From Gammaproteobacteria bacterium UBA3532 (GTDB lineage Bacteria > Pseudomonadota > Gammaproteobacteria > Enterobacterales > UBA3532): a stretch of 16,379 nucleotides of DNA. This document shows positions 8,315-15,797 of this stretch, piece after piece; the stretch's first letter is position 1; each line of letters starts with the position of its first letter. Below the pieces are notes generated by a model. That model made no database searches and was not told the origin of the DNA. It was given only the letters and a program-made list of their open reading frames with translations. A program made the translations under genes and the position numbers. Location of the stretch: contig DFOV01000199.1 in the NCBI GenBank assembly GCA_002376965.1, positions 317 to 16,695 of the forward strand. Reading direction: 5' to 3'.

Positions 8315-9295
8315 ATGCAAATTGGCCACTATCAAATAGACTCGCCATTGTTCCTTGCTCCAATGGCCGGTGTCACTGACGGACCCTTTCGTCAACTGTG
8401 TATCGCCAAAGGTGCGGGTATCGCCGTTTCAGAAATGATAAGCAGCGATCCAAGCCTACGTAAAAGTCGTAAGAGCCAGCAACGCATCACTCACCACGCA
8501 GAAACGGGGATTCGTTCGGTACAAATAGCTGGTTACGACCCACACATGATGGCCGATGCCGCTCGTTACAATGCACAGAAGGGTGCGCAAATTATAGACA
8601 TCAATATGGGATGTCCGGCCAAAAAGGTCTGCAATAAAGCAGCAGGATCAGCACTGCTAAAAGATCCGGATCTGGTTGAGCAGATTTTGACACACGTTGT
8701 GCAGGCGGTCGATATCCCCGTTACCCTGAAAATACGAACAGGTTGGTCCCCGGATCAACGCAATGGTGTCGCTATCGCCCGTATTGCTGAACAAGCAGGC
8801 ATTAGAGCGTTGGCCGTACATGGGCGAACGCGCGAATGCCGCTTTAAAGGTAATGCTGAATACGACACCATTGCAACTATAAAACAAAGTGTGACGATCC
8901 CCGTTATCGCAAATGGGGACATCACAAGCGCAGAAAAAGCAAAGTTTGTACTGGAATATACTGGAGCAGATGGCTTAATGATTGGTCGAGGGGCCCAAGG
9001 AAACCCTTGGATATTTGACCAAATACAACACTATCTCACCCACAGCCAGCACTTGGCCAAACCATCTCTAAATGAGGTATGGCAAACCGTTAGGAAACAT
9101 GTTCAAAACATGCATGCCTTCTATGGCGATGTCATGGGCGTACGCATCAGTCGTAAACATGTGTCCTGGTATCTGACGAACCACAGCCCCGATGAGGCGT
9201 GGCGTCAGCAGTTTAATCGAATAGATACACCGGTTGAGCAGCTTGATTCGCTCGATCAATACTTTAAATCAAAAGATGAGAACGTAGTAATATGA
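8315..9295 (+). CDS. dusB: tRNA-dihydrouridine synthase B
   Basis: A 326-residue FMN-dependent enzyme that reduces specific uridines in the tRNA D-loop to dihydrouridine, using NADPH. The TIM-barrel signatures are [16 protein letters not shown] (from residue 11), the catalytic motif [21 protein letters not shown] with catalytic C100 (same position as in E. coli DusB), the FMN-binding [20 protein letters not shown] and VIANGDI segments, and [15 protein letters not shown]. The short C-terminal helical domain follows. dusB precedes fis in many gammaproteobacteria and here overlaps it by 4 nt, so translation of the two is probably coupled, with the promoter ahead of dusB serving both. Confidence 0.97.
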   Translation: MQIGHYQIDSPLFLAPMAGVTDGPFRQLCIAKGAGIAVSEMISSDPSLRKSRKSQQRITHHAETGIRSVQIAGYDPHMMADAARYNAQKGAQIIDINMGCPAKKVCNKAAGSALLKDPDLVEQILTHVVQAVDIPVTLKIRTGWSPDQRNGVAIARIAEQAGIRALAVHGRTRECRFKGNAEYDTIATIKQSVTIPVIANGDITSAEKAKFVLEYTGADGLMIGRGAQGNPWIFDQIQHYLTHSQHLAKPSLNEVWQTVRKHVQNMHAFYGDVMGVRISRKHVSWYLTNHSPDEAWRQQFNRIDTPVEQLDSLDQYFKSKDENVVI

Positions 9296-9588
9296 CGATG
9301 GAAACTTTTGTTGTAGAACCCTCAATCCAAGACGGCAATTCAGCAACTTACACAGGCGAGCAGCCTTTATTGCGTGATAGTGTTGAAATGGCATTAACTA
9401 ACTATTTCAAAAATATGGATGGCCAGCCAGTTTCTGAATTATATTCAATGGTTTTACAGGAAGTTGAGCAGCCATTGCTTGAAGCAGTAATGCGTTATAC
9501 CAAAGGTAATCAAACCAAAGCTGCCAAGGTATTAGGCTTGAATCGAGGCACGCTGCGCAAAAAGTTAAAGACTTACGGTATCGATTAA
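9292..9588 (+). CDS. fis: Nucleoid-associated DNA-bending protein Fis
   Basis: A 98-residue Fis, exactly the E. coli length. Fis is a dimeric nucleoid protein that bends DNA, activates rRNA promoters and tunes transcription to growth rate. The C-terminal core, including the helix-turn-helix (about 74-95, [19 protein letters not shown]), is nearly identical to the family. The N-terminal arm (1-24), which contacts recombinases such as Hin, is divergent. A second ATG two codons downstream (9298) is an alternative start. It is the distal gene of dusB-fis and is followed by a strong terminator. As in E. coli, abundance is probably set by the promoter ahead of dusB. Confidence 0.97.
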   Translation: MTMETFVVEPSIQDGNSATYTGEQPLLRDSVEMALTNYFKNMDGQPVSELYSMVLQEVEQPLLEAVMRYTKGNQTKAAKVLGLNRGTLRKKLKTYGID

Positions 9589-9622
9589 TACGTTAATCAC
9601 TCCGCATAAAACATAATTTAGG

Positions 9623-9656
9623 CAGGTTAGTGTGTTCTACGCACTAACCTGTTTTT
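9623..9656 (+). terminator. Intrinsic terminator after fis
   Basis: CAGGTTAGTG (9623-9632) pairs perfectly with CACTAACCTG (9642-9651). The stem can extend by three further pairs (one of them T-G) to a TCT triloop. Five T follow (9652-9656). It closes the dusB-fis operon. Confidence 0.92.
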
Positions 9657-9744
9657 ACGTTATGCTCTCCCCAATTCCTATCTGACTGTATTGATAAAGC
9701 AGCGCCCGTATTTAGGCGTTAGATACACTAACCACGGAGCAGCC

Positions 9745-9786
9745 ATGTTTGATTCCAAAACGTGTTTGATAGCAAAACATGCTTGA
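9745..9786 (+). CDS. Possible 13-residue leader peptide upstream of purH
   Basis: An ATG with GGAG 5 nt upstream (9736-9739) opens a 13-codon frame, MFDSKTCLIAKHA, ending at TGA 9784-9786. Its ribosome binding site is better than that of purH, which has no clear Shine-Dalgarno sequence. It lies within the 17-bp repeat array. The leader frame is in phase with purH but is closed by two TGA codons. It could be a regulatory leader, a decoy start, or chance; no run of diagnostic codons points to classical attenuation. Confidence 0.3.
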   Translation: MFDSKTCLIAKHA

Positions 9787-9795
9787 TATCAATAC
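9745..9795 (+). repeat. Three tandem 17-bp imperfect repeats in the purH leader
   Basis: The units are ATGTTTGATTCCAAAAC (9745-9761), GTGTTTGATAGCAAAAC (9762-9778) and ATGCTTGATATCAATAC (9779-9795). Units 1 and 2 agree at 14 of 17 positions; each agrees with unit 3 at 13 of 17. A degenerate 16-nt copy may follow (9797-9812), and the purH start itself (ATGACAGATATTAAAGC) agrees with unit 3 at 11 of 17. Start-like codons thus recur at 9745, 9762, 9779, 9797 and 9814. The array contains the palindrome TTGATATCAA (9783-9792). Confidence 0.75.
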
Positions 9796-9813
9796 TATGG
9801 CTGAATAAAAACT

Positions 9814-11379
9814 ATGACAGATATTAAAGCGATCAAACGTGCCCTTATTAGCGTATCGGATAAAACCGGTATCGTCGAATTTGCCACCGCATTAGCCAAT
9901 CAAGGCGTCGAGATTTTATCTACCGGTGGTACTGCCAAACTCCTGGCCAACGAAGGGCTCAAAGTAACAGAAGTCTCTGATTACACTGGCTTTCCCGAGA
10001 TGATGGATGGCCGCGTTAAAACACTTCATCCAAAGGTGCATGGCGGTATCTTGGGTCGTCGCGGTACTGACGACGCCGTTATGACTGAACACGGTATACA
10101 GGCTATCGATATGGTAGTAGTCAACCTCTACCCTTTCGAACAAACAGTGGCCCGCGCTGATTGCGACCTGCCTATGGCCATCGAAAACATCGATATTGGC
10201 GGGCCAACCATGGTTCGAGCTGCGGCTAAAAACCACAAAGATGTAGCCATCGTCGTCAATGCAACTGACTACCAAAACATCCTCGACGAGCTGGCATCCA
10301 ATGATGGACTTTCTATGGCTACCCGCTTTGATCTTGCAGTAAAAGCATTCGAACATACAGCCCACTATGATGGCGCCATTGCCAACTATCTTGGCCTGAA
10401 AGTCGATAACAACGAAACCGCATTCCCGCGTACTTTCAATCAGCAATTTGTTAAAAAGCAGACCATGCGCTACGGGGAAAACCCTCACCAAGGTGCAGCG
10501 TTCTATGTTGAAGCGAACCCAACCGAGCCATCGGTTGCCACTGCAGAGCAAATTCAAGGCAAAGAACTCTCGTTTAACAATGTCGCTGACACTGACGCCG
10601 CCCTAGAATGCGTCAAACAATTTGACCAACCAGCATGTGTGATTGTTAAACACGCCAACCCGTGTGGCGTAGCGGTTGCGGATAGCCTGCTTCAAGCATA
10701 CGAACTGGCTTTTCAAACCGACCCAACGTCCGCTTTCGGTGGTATTATTGCCTTCAACCAGCCATTAGATGCCGACACGGCCAAAGCGATTATTGACCGT
10801 CAGTTCGTCGAAGTCATCATCGCTCCAAGTGTTTCAGACGAAGCAAAAAGCATTGTTTCCGCCAAGGCAAATGTCCGCTTACTTTCCTGCGGGCAATGGG
10901 AAGCTCCCGCTCCTTCTCTTGATATCAAACGCGTTAATGGCGGTGTCCTAGTACAGGATCGTGATTTAGGCATGGTCGAAGCCGATGACCTTAAAGTGGT
11001 TTCAGAGCGCCAGCCAACCGAACAAGAGCTATCCGATCTGCTATTCGCCTGGAAAGTAGCGAAATTTGTTAAGTCTAATGCCATCGTCTACACCAAAAAA
11101 GGCCAAACCATTGGTGTTGGAGCCGGTCAGATGAGCCGCGTATACAGCGCCAAAATCGCTGGCATAAAAGCGTCTGACGAAAACCTGGAAGTTAAAGGTT
11201 CAGTGATGGCATCTGATGCATTCTTCCCATTCCGCGATGGCATTGATGCAGCGGCAGAAGCTGGTATCACAGCGGTCATCCAGCCTGGCGGCTCGATACG
11301 CGACGATGAAGTTATTCAGGCCGCTAACGAAGCTGGCATGGCCATGGTCTTTACCGGCATGCGCCATTTCCGTCACTAA
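9814..11379 (+). CDS. purH: Bifunctional AICAR formyltransferase / IMP cyclohydrolase
   Basis: A 521-residue PurH (E. coli 529) that carries out the last two steps of purine nucleotide synthesis: formyl transfer to AICAR and ring closure to IMP. The N-terminal cyclohydrolase domain (about 1-150) shows [28 protein letters not shown] and [18 protein letters not shown]. The formyltransferase part carries [15 protein letters not shown] and the catalytic K279-H280 in [11 protein letters not shown], then [14 protein letters not shown] and, near the end, [17 protein letters not shown]. The start at 9814 matches the family N-terminus although it lacks a good Shine-Dalgarno sequence; the leader upstream is unusual. 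purD follows after 18 nt, the common purH-purD order. Confidence 0.98.
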   Translation: MTDIKAIKRALISVSDKTGIVEFATALANQGVEILSTGGTAKLLANEGLKVTEVSDYTGFPEMMDGRVKTLHPKVHGGILGRRGTDDAVMTEHGIQAIDMVVVNLYPFEQTVARADCDLPMAIENIDIGGPTMVRAAAKNHKDVAIVVNATDYQNILDELASNDGLSMATRFDLAVKAFEHTAHYDGAIANYLGLKVDNNETAFPRTFNQQFVKKQTMRYGENPHQGAAFYVEANPTEPSVATAEQIQGKELSFNNVADTDAALECVKQFDQPACVIVKHANPCGVAVADSLLQAYELAFQTDPTSAFGGIIAFNQPLDADTAKAIIDRQFVEVIIAPSVSDEAKSIVSAKANVRLLSCGQWEAPAPSLDIKRVNGGVLVQDRDLGMVEADDLKVVSERQPTEQELSDLLFAWKVAKFVKSNAIVYTKKGQTIGVGAGQMSRVYSAKIAGIKASDENLEVKGSVMASDAFFPFRDGIDAAAEAGITAVIQPGGSIRDDEVIQAANEAGMAMVFTGMRHFRH

Positions 11380-11397
11380 TCATTAAGGAGATTTGAT

Positions 11398-12678
11398 ATG
11401 AATATACTAGTGATTGGCGGCGGCGGTCGCGAACATGCACTAGCCTGGAAAGCAGCTCAGAACCCATCTGTAAACACGGTTTTTGTTGCGCCTGGTAATG
11501 CAGGAACTGCTCAGGAAGCGAAGCTTGAAAACGTTGCCATTGATGTGACTGAAACGACCAAGCTCGTCGAGTTTGCTAAAGATAACGACATCAAATTAAC
11601 CATCGTTGGCCCTGAAGCGCCTTTGGTCATCGGAGTTGTTGATGCATTTCGTGAGGCTGACCTGCCCATTTTTGGCCCAACCCAAGGTGCGGCTCAACTG
11701 GAAGGCTCTAAAGCCTTTACCAAAGACTTTCTCGCTCGCCACAATATCCCAACAGCAGCCTATCAAAACTTTACCGAAATCGCTGCTGCCAAAGACTATG
11801 TTCGTCAACAAGGCACGCCCATCGTCATCAAAGCTGATGGCTTGGCAGCTGGTAAAGGCGTTATTCTAGCCCAAAGTGAACAAGAAGCCTTTGCCGCGAT
11901 CGATGACATGCTAGATGGCAATAAGTTTGGTGATGCCGGACACCGTGTTGTGATTGAAGAGTTTTTATATGGCGAAGAGGCCAGCTTCATCGTGATGGTT
12001 GACGGCAAAAATGTACTGCCGCTTGCCTCTTCACAAGACCACAAGGCTCGTGATAATGGTGACAAAGGGCCAAATACCGGTGGTATGGGTGCCTATTCTC
12101 CCGCCCCCGTGGTAACCCAAGACATCCACCAAAAAGCGATGGAGCAAGTGATACTGCCAACGGTAAAAGGTATGGCAGAGGAAGGTAACGAGTATACCGG
12201 CTTTTTATACGCCGGCTTGATGGTATCCCCGGATGGAGAAATCAAAGTGCTCGAATACAACTGTCGCTTTGGCGATCCAGAAACACAACCGATCATGATG
12301 CGCTTAAAATCTGATTTGGTCGAGCTGTGTCAAGCGGCAATAGATGGCAAGCTGGATACTACTGAGGCCGAATGGGATGAGCGCGCCGCTCTAGGTGTGG
12401 TTTTAGCCGCTGGCGGTTACCCAGAAGGCTACCATAAAGGCGATGTTATCACCAATGTGCCACAAGCAACGGAAAATATGAAAGTTTTTCATGCAGGTAC
12501 TTCATTGAAAGATGGTGAGGTTGTCACTAATGGTGGTCGTGTTTTGTGTGCAACGGCGCTAGGACATAGTGTGCAAGAAGCCCAGGAAGCGGCCTATGCA
12601 GCGACTAAACAGATCCAGTGGAATAATGTTTACTACCGGACTGATATAGGCTATCGCGCTATTGCTCGTGAGCTGTAA
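11398..12678 (+). CDS. purD: Phosphoribosylamine-glycine ligase (GAR synthetase)
   Basis: A 426-residue ATP-grasp enzyme, usual length, joining glycine to phosphoribosylamine in the second step of de novo purine synthesis. Signatures are the N-terminal MNILVIGGGGREHALAWK, VGPEAPLVIGVVDAF, the ATP-binding PIVIKADGLAAGKGV (about residues 140-154), SSQDHKARDNGDKGPNTGGM, and the metal-binding EYNCRFGDPETQ. The start has a strong AAGGAG 7 nt upstream (11385-11390). It is the second gene of purH-purD. The conserved housekeeping block ends here; everything further right is accessory in character. Confidence 0.98.
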   Translation: MNILVIGGGGREHALAWKAAQNPSVNTVFVAPGNAGTAQEAKLENVAIDVTETTKLVEFAKDNDIKLTIVGPEAPLVIGVVDAFREADLPIFGPTQGAAQLEGSKAFTKDFLARHNIPTAAYQNFTEIAAAKDYVRQQGTPIVIKADGLAAGKGVILAQSEQEAFAAIDDMLDGNKFGDAGHRVVIEEFLYGEEASFIVMVDGKNVLPLASSQDHKARDNGDKGPNTGGMGAYSPAPVVTQDIHQKAMEQVILPTVKGMAEEGNEYTGFLYAGLMVSPDGEIKVLEYNCRFGDPETQPIMMRLKSDLVELCQAAIDGKLDTTEAEWDERAALGVVLAAGGYPEGYHKGDVITNVPQATENMKVFHAGTSLKDGEVVTNGGRVLCATALGHSVQEAQEAAYAATKQIQWNNVYYRTDIGYRAIAREL

Positions 12679-12713
12679 GACTGAAACCTCGGTTGCAATT
12701 TAGGTCAGTGTAT

Positions 12714-12735
12714 GGAAGGCGCTGCAGCGCCTTCC
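12714..12735. terminator. Perfect 22-bp palindrome between purD and the HPF-like gene
   Basis: GGAAGGCGCTG at 12714-12724 and CAGCGCCTTCC at 12725-12735 are perfect inverted repeats, able to form a stem of about 9 bp with a TGCA loop. It lies between convergent genes, where a two-way terminator would be expected. The tract that follows is only TTGTC, so termination would be weak or rho-assisted. Confidence 0.45.
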
Positions 12736-12761
12736 TTGTCTAGCAAAAAATATAACAATTA

Positions 12762-13091
12762 CTACCCATAAACAATGCCTTTTGGCGATGGCGCCGTTTT
12801 AACTATCAGCTTTTTCACTCCTCTTCCAGCCCTGCGCAATGCGATATTCACTGCGGCTTTGTAATCGGACTGGGTGTGAGTGAGCACTACTTTTTCTTGG
12901 TTATCAAAAGTTACGACGACCTGACATTGCTTGTTAAACAAGCCGTGCAGACTATCATCCTGCTTTAAAATAATCGCTACAGAACCAATGCGGTTTTTCA
13001 CTTTAGCAAATGCAACATGTACTTTACGGCAAATATAGTCTTTAAACCCTGCATCCAGTTTAGCTTGGCCTGTTCGTAGATAGAGTTTCAT
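12762..13091 (-). CDS. HPF/RaiA-family ribosome-associated protein (short form)
   Basis: A 109-residue protein that I assign to the HPF/RaiA (sigma-54 modulation) fold from its pattern: LRTGQAKLDAGFKDYICRKV, a second helix with FAKVKNRIG, the strands VAIILK and CQVVVTFD, and the helix SDYKAAVNIALRRAGRGVKK. This corresponds to the strand-helix-strand layout with basic residues along the long helices. Members bind the 30S subunit and stabilise idle ribosomes in stress or stationary phase. It matches the divergent small subgroup better than classical Hpf. The start has a strong GGAGGC 6 nt upstream (complement of 13098-13103). It is divergent from the NhaR-type regulator, sharing a 128-bp intergenic region. 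The family is likely; the cellular role is inferred. Confidence 0.72.
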   Translation of the reverse strand: MKLYLRTGQAKLDAGFKDYICRKVHVAFAKVKNRIGSVAIILKQDDSLHGLFNKQCQVVVTFDNQEKVVLTHTQSDYKAAVNIALRRAGRGVKKLIVKTAPSPKGIVYG

Positions 13092-13160
13092 TCGTATGCC
13101 TCCAAAAGCAATCGAGCAACGGTTCCAATTAACCGTCTTTTATTGTTATACCGAAAACCC

Positions 13161-13202
13161 AATCGAATAAATATTCGATTATAATTACTTATATATTCGG
13201 TT
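13161..13202. promoter_or_regulatory. Candidate LysR-type operator in the divergent intergenic region
   Basis: AATCGAATA (13161-13169) and TATTCGATT (13172-13180) form a 9-bp inverted repeat separated by 2 bp. The second half-site recurs as ATATTCGGTT at 13193-13202, exactly 22 bp (two helical turns) after ATATTCGATT at 13171-13180. A perfect -10 hexamer TATAAT (13180-13185) lies between the repeats for the rightward gene; no good -35 is seen. Paired half-sites around a promoter between divergent genes are typical for LysR-type autoregulation. Confidence 0.55.
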
Positions 13203-13219
13203 TTTTGGATGTTTGACTC

Positions 13220-14113
13220 ATGCATAGGCTCAACTACAATCACCTACTCTATTTCTATACGGTTGCAAAAGAAGGAAGCATTGCTAAGGCATCCGAGCAG
13301 CTCTGCTTAGCACCGCAAACGATTAGTGGACAAATCAGCGCATTTGAAAAGCAAATTGGCTTCAAGCTTTTTGAAAGAGATGGGAAACGACTACGCCCAT
13401 CTGAGCTTGGCCAACATATAATGCAATACGCAGAAGACATTTTCTCGTTAGGGGAAGAGCTAAAGCGCATAATCGATAAACAACAACCCATTCAGCAACA
13501 CAGTTTCCATGTTGGGGTAACCGATGTCATTCCAAAAGCTCTAGCTTTCCAATTAATAGCGCCTGTGCTCGACCTAAATCAATCCATTCGTATTATCTGT
13601 TCTGAAGGAGATCAGCAAACCCTGCTCGCAGAACTGGCTATTAACCGTCTTGATATGATCATTACTGATCAAGCCCTGATACCAGGTGGACAGGTTCGAG
13701 CAACCTGTCATAAACTGGCCCAAAGCGATTATTGCTTTTATGCCGCTCCTAGCATAGTTAGAAGCCAGAAGCCTTTTCCCCAAAATCTAGGAGAATATCC
13801 CTGGCTTCTGCCAGGCAAGAAATCATCTGTTCGTCAATCACTACTCAACTGGTTTGACCATCACCAGATCATTCCCAAAATAGTTGGTGAGTTTGATGAC
13901 AGTGCTCTATTAAAGTCTTTCGCTCAAGCTGGATATGGGGCATTTGCTGGCCCAAACCTGATAGAACGTCATATATGCCAGCAGTATGGTGTCAGCGTGA
14001 TTGGGCGAACAACGGATATTCAGGAAGTTTATTATGCCATTCTGCCATCGAGACGGATCAATCATCCAGCCACCAGCAAAATAATAGAGGCACCAAAAGC
14101 CCTCTCGACATAG
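13220..14113 (+). CDS. nhaR: LysR-family transcriptional regulator, NhaR type
   Basis: A 297-residue LysR regulator that resembles E. coli NhaR (about 301 residues) throughout. The N-terminal winged helix-turn-helix reads LNYNHLLYFYTVAKEGSIAK then APQTISGQISAFEKQIGFKLFER (about 4-54), followed by LRPSELG. The effector domain keeps the NhaR-like RLDMIITD, LLNWFDHHQ, VGEFDDSALLKSFAQAG and HPAT segments. E. coli NhaR activates the Na+/H+ antiporter gene nhaA in response to sodium and also affects biofilm genes. Here no antiporter is adjacent; the next genes are pyp and a ligase, 70-odd nt downstream and with no obvious promoter of their own. This suggests one transcript and possibly a shared function. 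The ribosome binding site is weak. Confidence 0.85.
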   Translation: MHRLNYNHLLYFYTVAKEGSIAKASEQLCLAPQTISGQISAFEKQIGFKLFERDGKRLRPSELGQHIMQYAEDIFSLGEELKRIIDKQQPIQQHSFHVGVTDVIPKALAFQLIAPVLDLNQSIRIICSEGDQQTLLAELAINRLDMIITDQALIPGGQVRATCHKLAQSDYCFYAAPSIVRSQKPFPQNLGEYPWLLPGKKSSVRQSLLNWFDHHQIIPKIVGEFDDSALLKSFAQAGYGAFAGPNLIERHICQQYGVSVIGRTTDIQEVYYAILPSRRINHPATSKIIEAPKALST

Positions 14114-14189
14114 AAAAAAGAACGCAGTATGAGATCCACTCTAGCGCAAGGTACGTAATAACGGGGACAATTAGCTGGAGAACATGAAA

Positions 14190-14570
14190 ATGAACATAAA
14201 TGTTATTCAATTTGCATCTGATGATATAGAAAACAAACTGGCATCACTTTCTGATAATGAAATAGATAAACTGGCCTTTGGTGCGATAGAGCTGGATACC
14301 TCAGGCCACATTCTCAAGTACAACCAGACAGAAGGTGCGATCACTGGACGATCACCGAGCGAAGTGCTGGGGAAAAACTTCTTCACAGCCGTCGCCCCAT
14401 GTACTAACACGCCAACATTCAAAGGAGCCTTTGACAAGGTAGTGAAAACGGGTAACAGCACTATGTTTGAATACACCTTCGACTATAAAATGAGCCCAAC
14501 CAAGGTAAAGGTGCACCTCAAAAAAGCCTTGGTCAACGACAACATCTGGGTCTTTGTTAAGAGACTTTAA
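14190..14570 (+). CDS. pyp: Photoactive yellow protein (blue-light receptor)
   Basis: A 126-residue PAS-fold photoreceptor, clearly related along its whole length to Halorhodospira halophila PYP (125 residues). It binds p-coumaric acid by a thioester to cysteine. In this protein's numbering the thioester cysteine is C71 in FTAVAPCTN. The chromophore-pocket residues are all kept: Y44, E48, T52, R54, F97 and M101 (H. halophila Y42, E46, T50, R52, F96, M100). Near-identical stretches include [24 protein letters not shown] and [12 protein letters not shown], with a VFVKRL end. One residue is deleted in the loop before TMFEY. ATG 14190 is preferred because GGAG (14177-14180) lies 9 nt upstream; ATG 14184, only 3 nt away, would add two residues. 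No output domain is fused. Its stop overlaps the ligase start by 1 nt. Confidence 0.96.
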   Translation: MNINVIQFASDDIENKLASLSDNEIDKLAFGAIELDTSGHILKYNQTEGAITGRSPSEVLGKNFFTAVAPCTNTPTFKGAFDKVVKTGNSTMFEYTFDYKMSPTKVKVHLKKALVNDNIWVFVKRL

Positions 14571-15790
14571 TGAGCAACTGGTGGTCAAACAGAGACCTGA
14601 TAGACGCTTACCTAGACGCCTTTGTTCTGGAATTTATCCAACGGACTGGCCGGCTGGCTAGCCTGAAACCAAACGATGCGTTGCAGGCGTTAAAGAATGG
14701 AACGCTTGGCTTCGACTCAATAGAACGTATCGAGCTAAGTTCGAAATTAAGCTTAGCCCTGGGACTAGACAAAACAGGGCTATCTGACTTACTCCTGGCC
14801 TATCAAGCTCCCGAGAAATGGGTGGATATTTGCCAACAGAGTTTGTCTATCGAAGATAGATCGATGCACTTTTTTTCTTCAGGAACAACAGGGAATAGCA
14901 AACCCATATTCAGAAACAACGATCACATGCTGGCTGAAGCACTTTTTTTCCAGCAACTACTCGGCCCGTCATCAGGCGTGGTAAGCACGGTACCTGTTCA
15001 TCATATCTACGGTTTTATGTGGGGCATCCTGCATAGCTGGCGTCAAGCGACTACCCTGACTATCCGCTCTCCCCTGTTTTTCACGCCGATGTCTATTTTG
15101 GAACAACTTAAGGAAGGTGAAACACTGATTGCCACCCCAGATTTTTTGAATTTAGTTATGCGACTGGGCTTGAATTTGCCGAAGGATATCACCCTTATTC
15201 TATCGACCTCCCCCTGCCACGAAGGCCTTCGTCAATGGCTCGTCAAGCAGGGAGTCAAAGCTTTCGACATCTTTGGTTCGACGGAAACCGGAGCCATCGC
15301 TTATCGTCATATCGGTGATTCACACTATCAAATGCTCGACTACTGGGAATTGGACGGAAACAAGCTGCTGTGTTTTCCAGAGCTGAGCCTTGAAATAGCG
15401 CTTCAGGACAAACTATCGTTCAGTTCAAAAGGTGGAGTCACCTTTTCAGGCAGAGAGGATCGCGTGGTTCAGGTGCATGGCCACAACATGGATTTACAAC
15501 AGCTGGAGTCTATCCTTCACTCTCACCCTGATGTCAAAGATGCCCAAGTTAGAACGTATTCAGAACATGGTATCCTAAAAGTTAAAGCCCTAATTGAAAG
15601 TGAAGCAGCACTCCTTGAAAGTACTACTTGGCAACAGTCATTCTGCCAGTGGCTGACTCAACATATCGAACGAATGGAATTGATATCGTCTATTGCGGCA
15701 ACGGATAAAATGCCCAAAGGCTCACTAGGAAAGCCCTGTGACTGGCATGGCGACCGAGTAATACAGCTTTATCCCTCGGTCACAGGCTGA
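14570..15790 (+). CDS. AMP-forming aryl-CoA ligase, probably p-coumarate activating, with carrier-like N-terminus
   Basis: A 406-residue adenylate-forming enzyme overlapping the pyp stop (TAATG). By context it should activate p-coumarate for attachment to PYP. Core motifs: P-loop SSGTTGNSKP (103-112), VPVHHIYG (141-148), the DIFGSTETG motif (233-241), GREDRVVQVHGHNMDLQQLE (294-313) and the C-terminal MPKGSLGK with the likely catalytic K388. Typical plant or bacterial 4-coumarate ligases have about 500-560 residues with the P-loop near 180-190, so a large N-terminal part is missing. In its place residues 1-90 look like an acyl-carrier domain: helices around LGFDSIERIEL, with S50 at the phosphopantetheine position, and LLLAYQAPEKWVDIC resembling a last carrier helix. 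Substrate is inferred; another aryl or acyl acid is possible. Confidence 0.85.
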   Translation: MSNWWSNRDLIDAYLDAFVLEFIQRTGRLASLKPNDALQALKNGTLGFDSIERIELSSKLSLALGLDKTGLSDLLLAYQAPEKWVDICQQSLSIEDRSMHFFSSGTTGNSKPIFRNNDHMLAEALFFQQLLGPSSGVVSTVPVHHIYGFMWGILHSWRQATTLTIRSPLFFTPMSILEQLKEGETLIATPDFLNLVMRLGLNLPKDITLILSTSPCHEGLRQWLVKQGVKAFDIFGSTETGAIAYRHIGDSHYQMLDYWELDGNKLLCFPELSLEIALQDKLSFSSKGGVTFSGREDRVVQVHGHNMDLQQLESILHSHPDVKDAQVRTYSEHGILKVKALIESEAALLESTTWQQSFCQWLTQHIERMELISSIAATDKMPKGSLGKPCDWHGDRVIQLYPSVTG

Positions 15791-15797
15791 AAATCCA

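Noticed and set aside
9916..10557. A 213-codon open frame on the minus strand inside purH.
   Set aside because: It is the antisense shadow of a strongly conserved gene, with a Cys/His-rich composition unlike any real family and no ribosome binding site.
12680..12762. Considered an attachment site or tRNA remnant marking an inserted island after purD.
   Set aside because: No tRNA, integrase or flanking direct repeat is visible; the palindrome at 12714-12735 is better explained as a weak terminator.
14114..14189. Searched for a separate promoter directly ahead of pyp.
   Set aside because: No -35/-10 pair with acceptable spacing was found; TAATA-like sequences near 14155 lack a partner, so co-transcription with the regulator is preferred.
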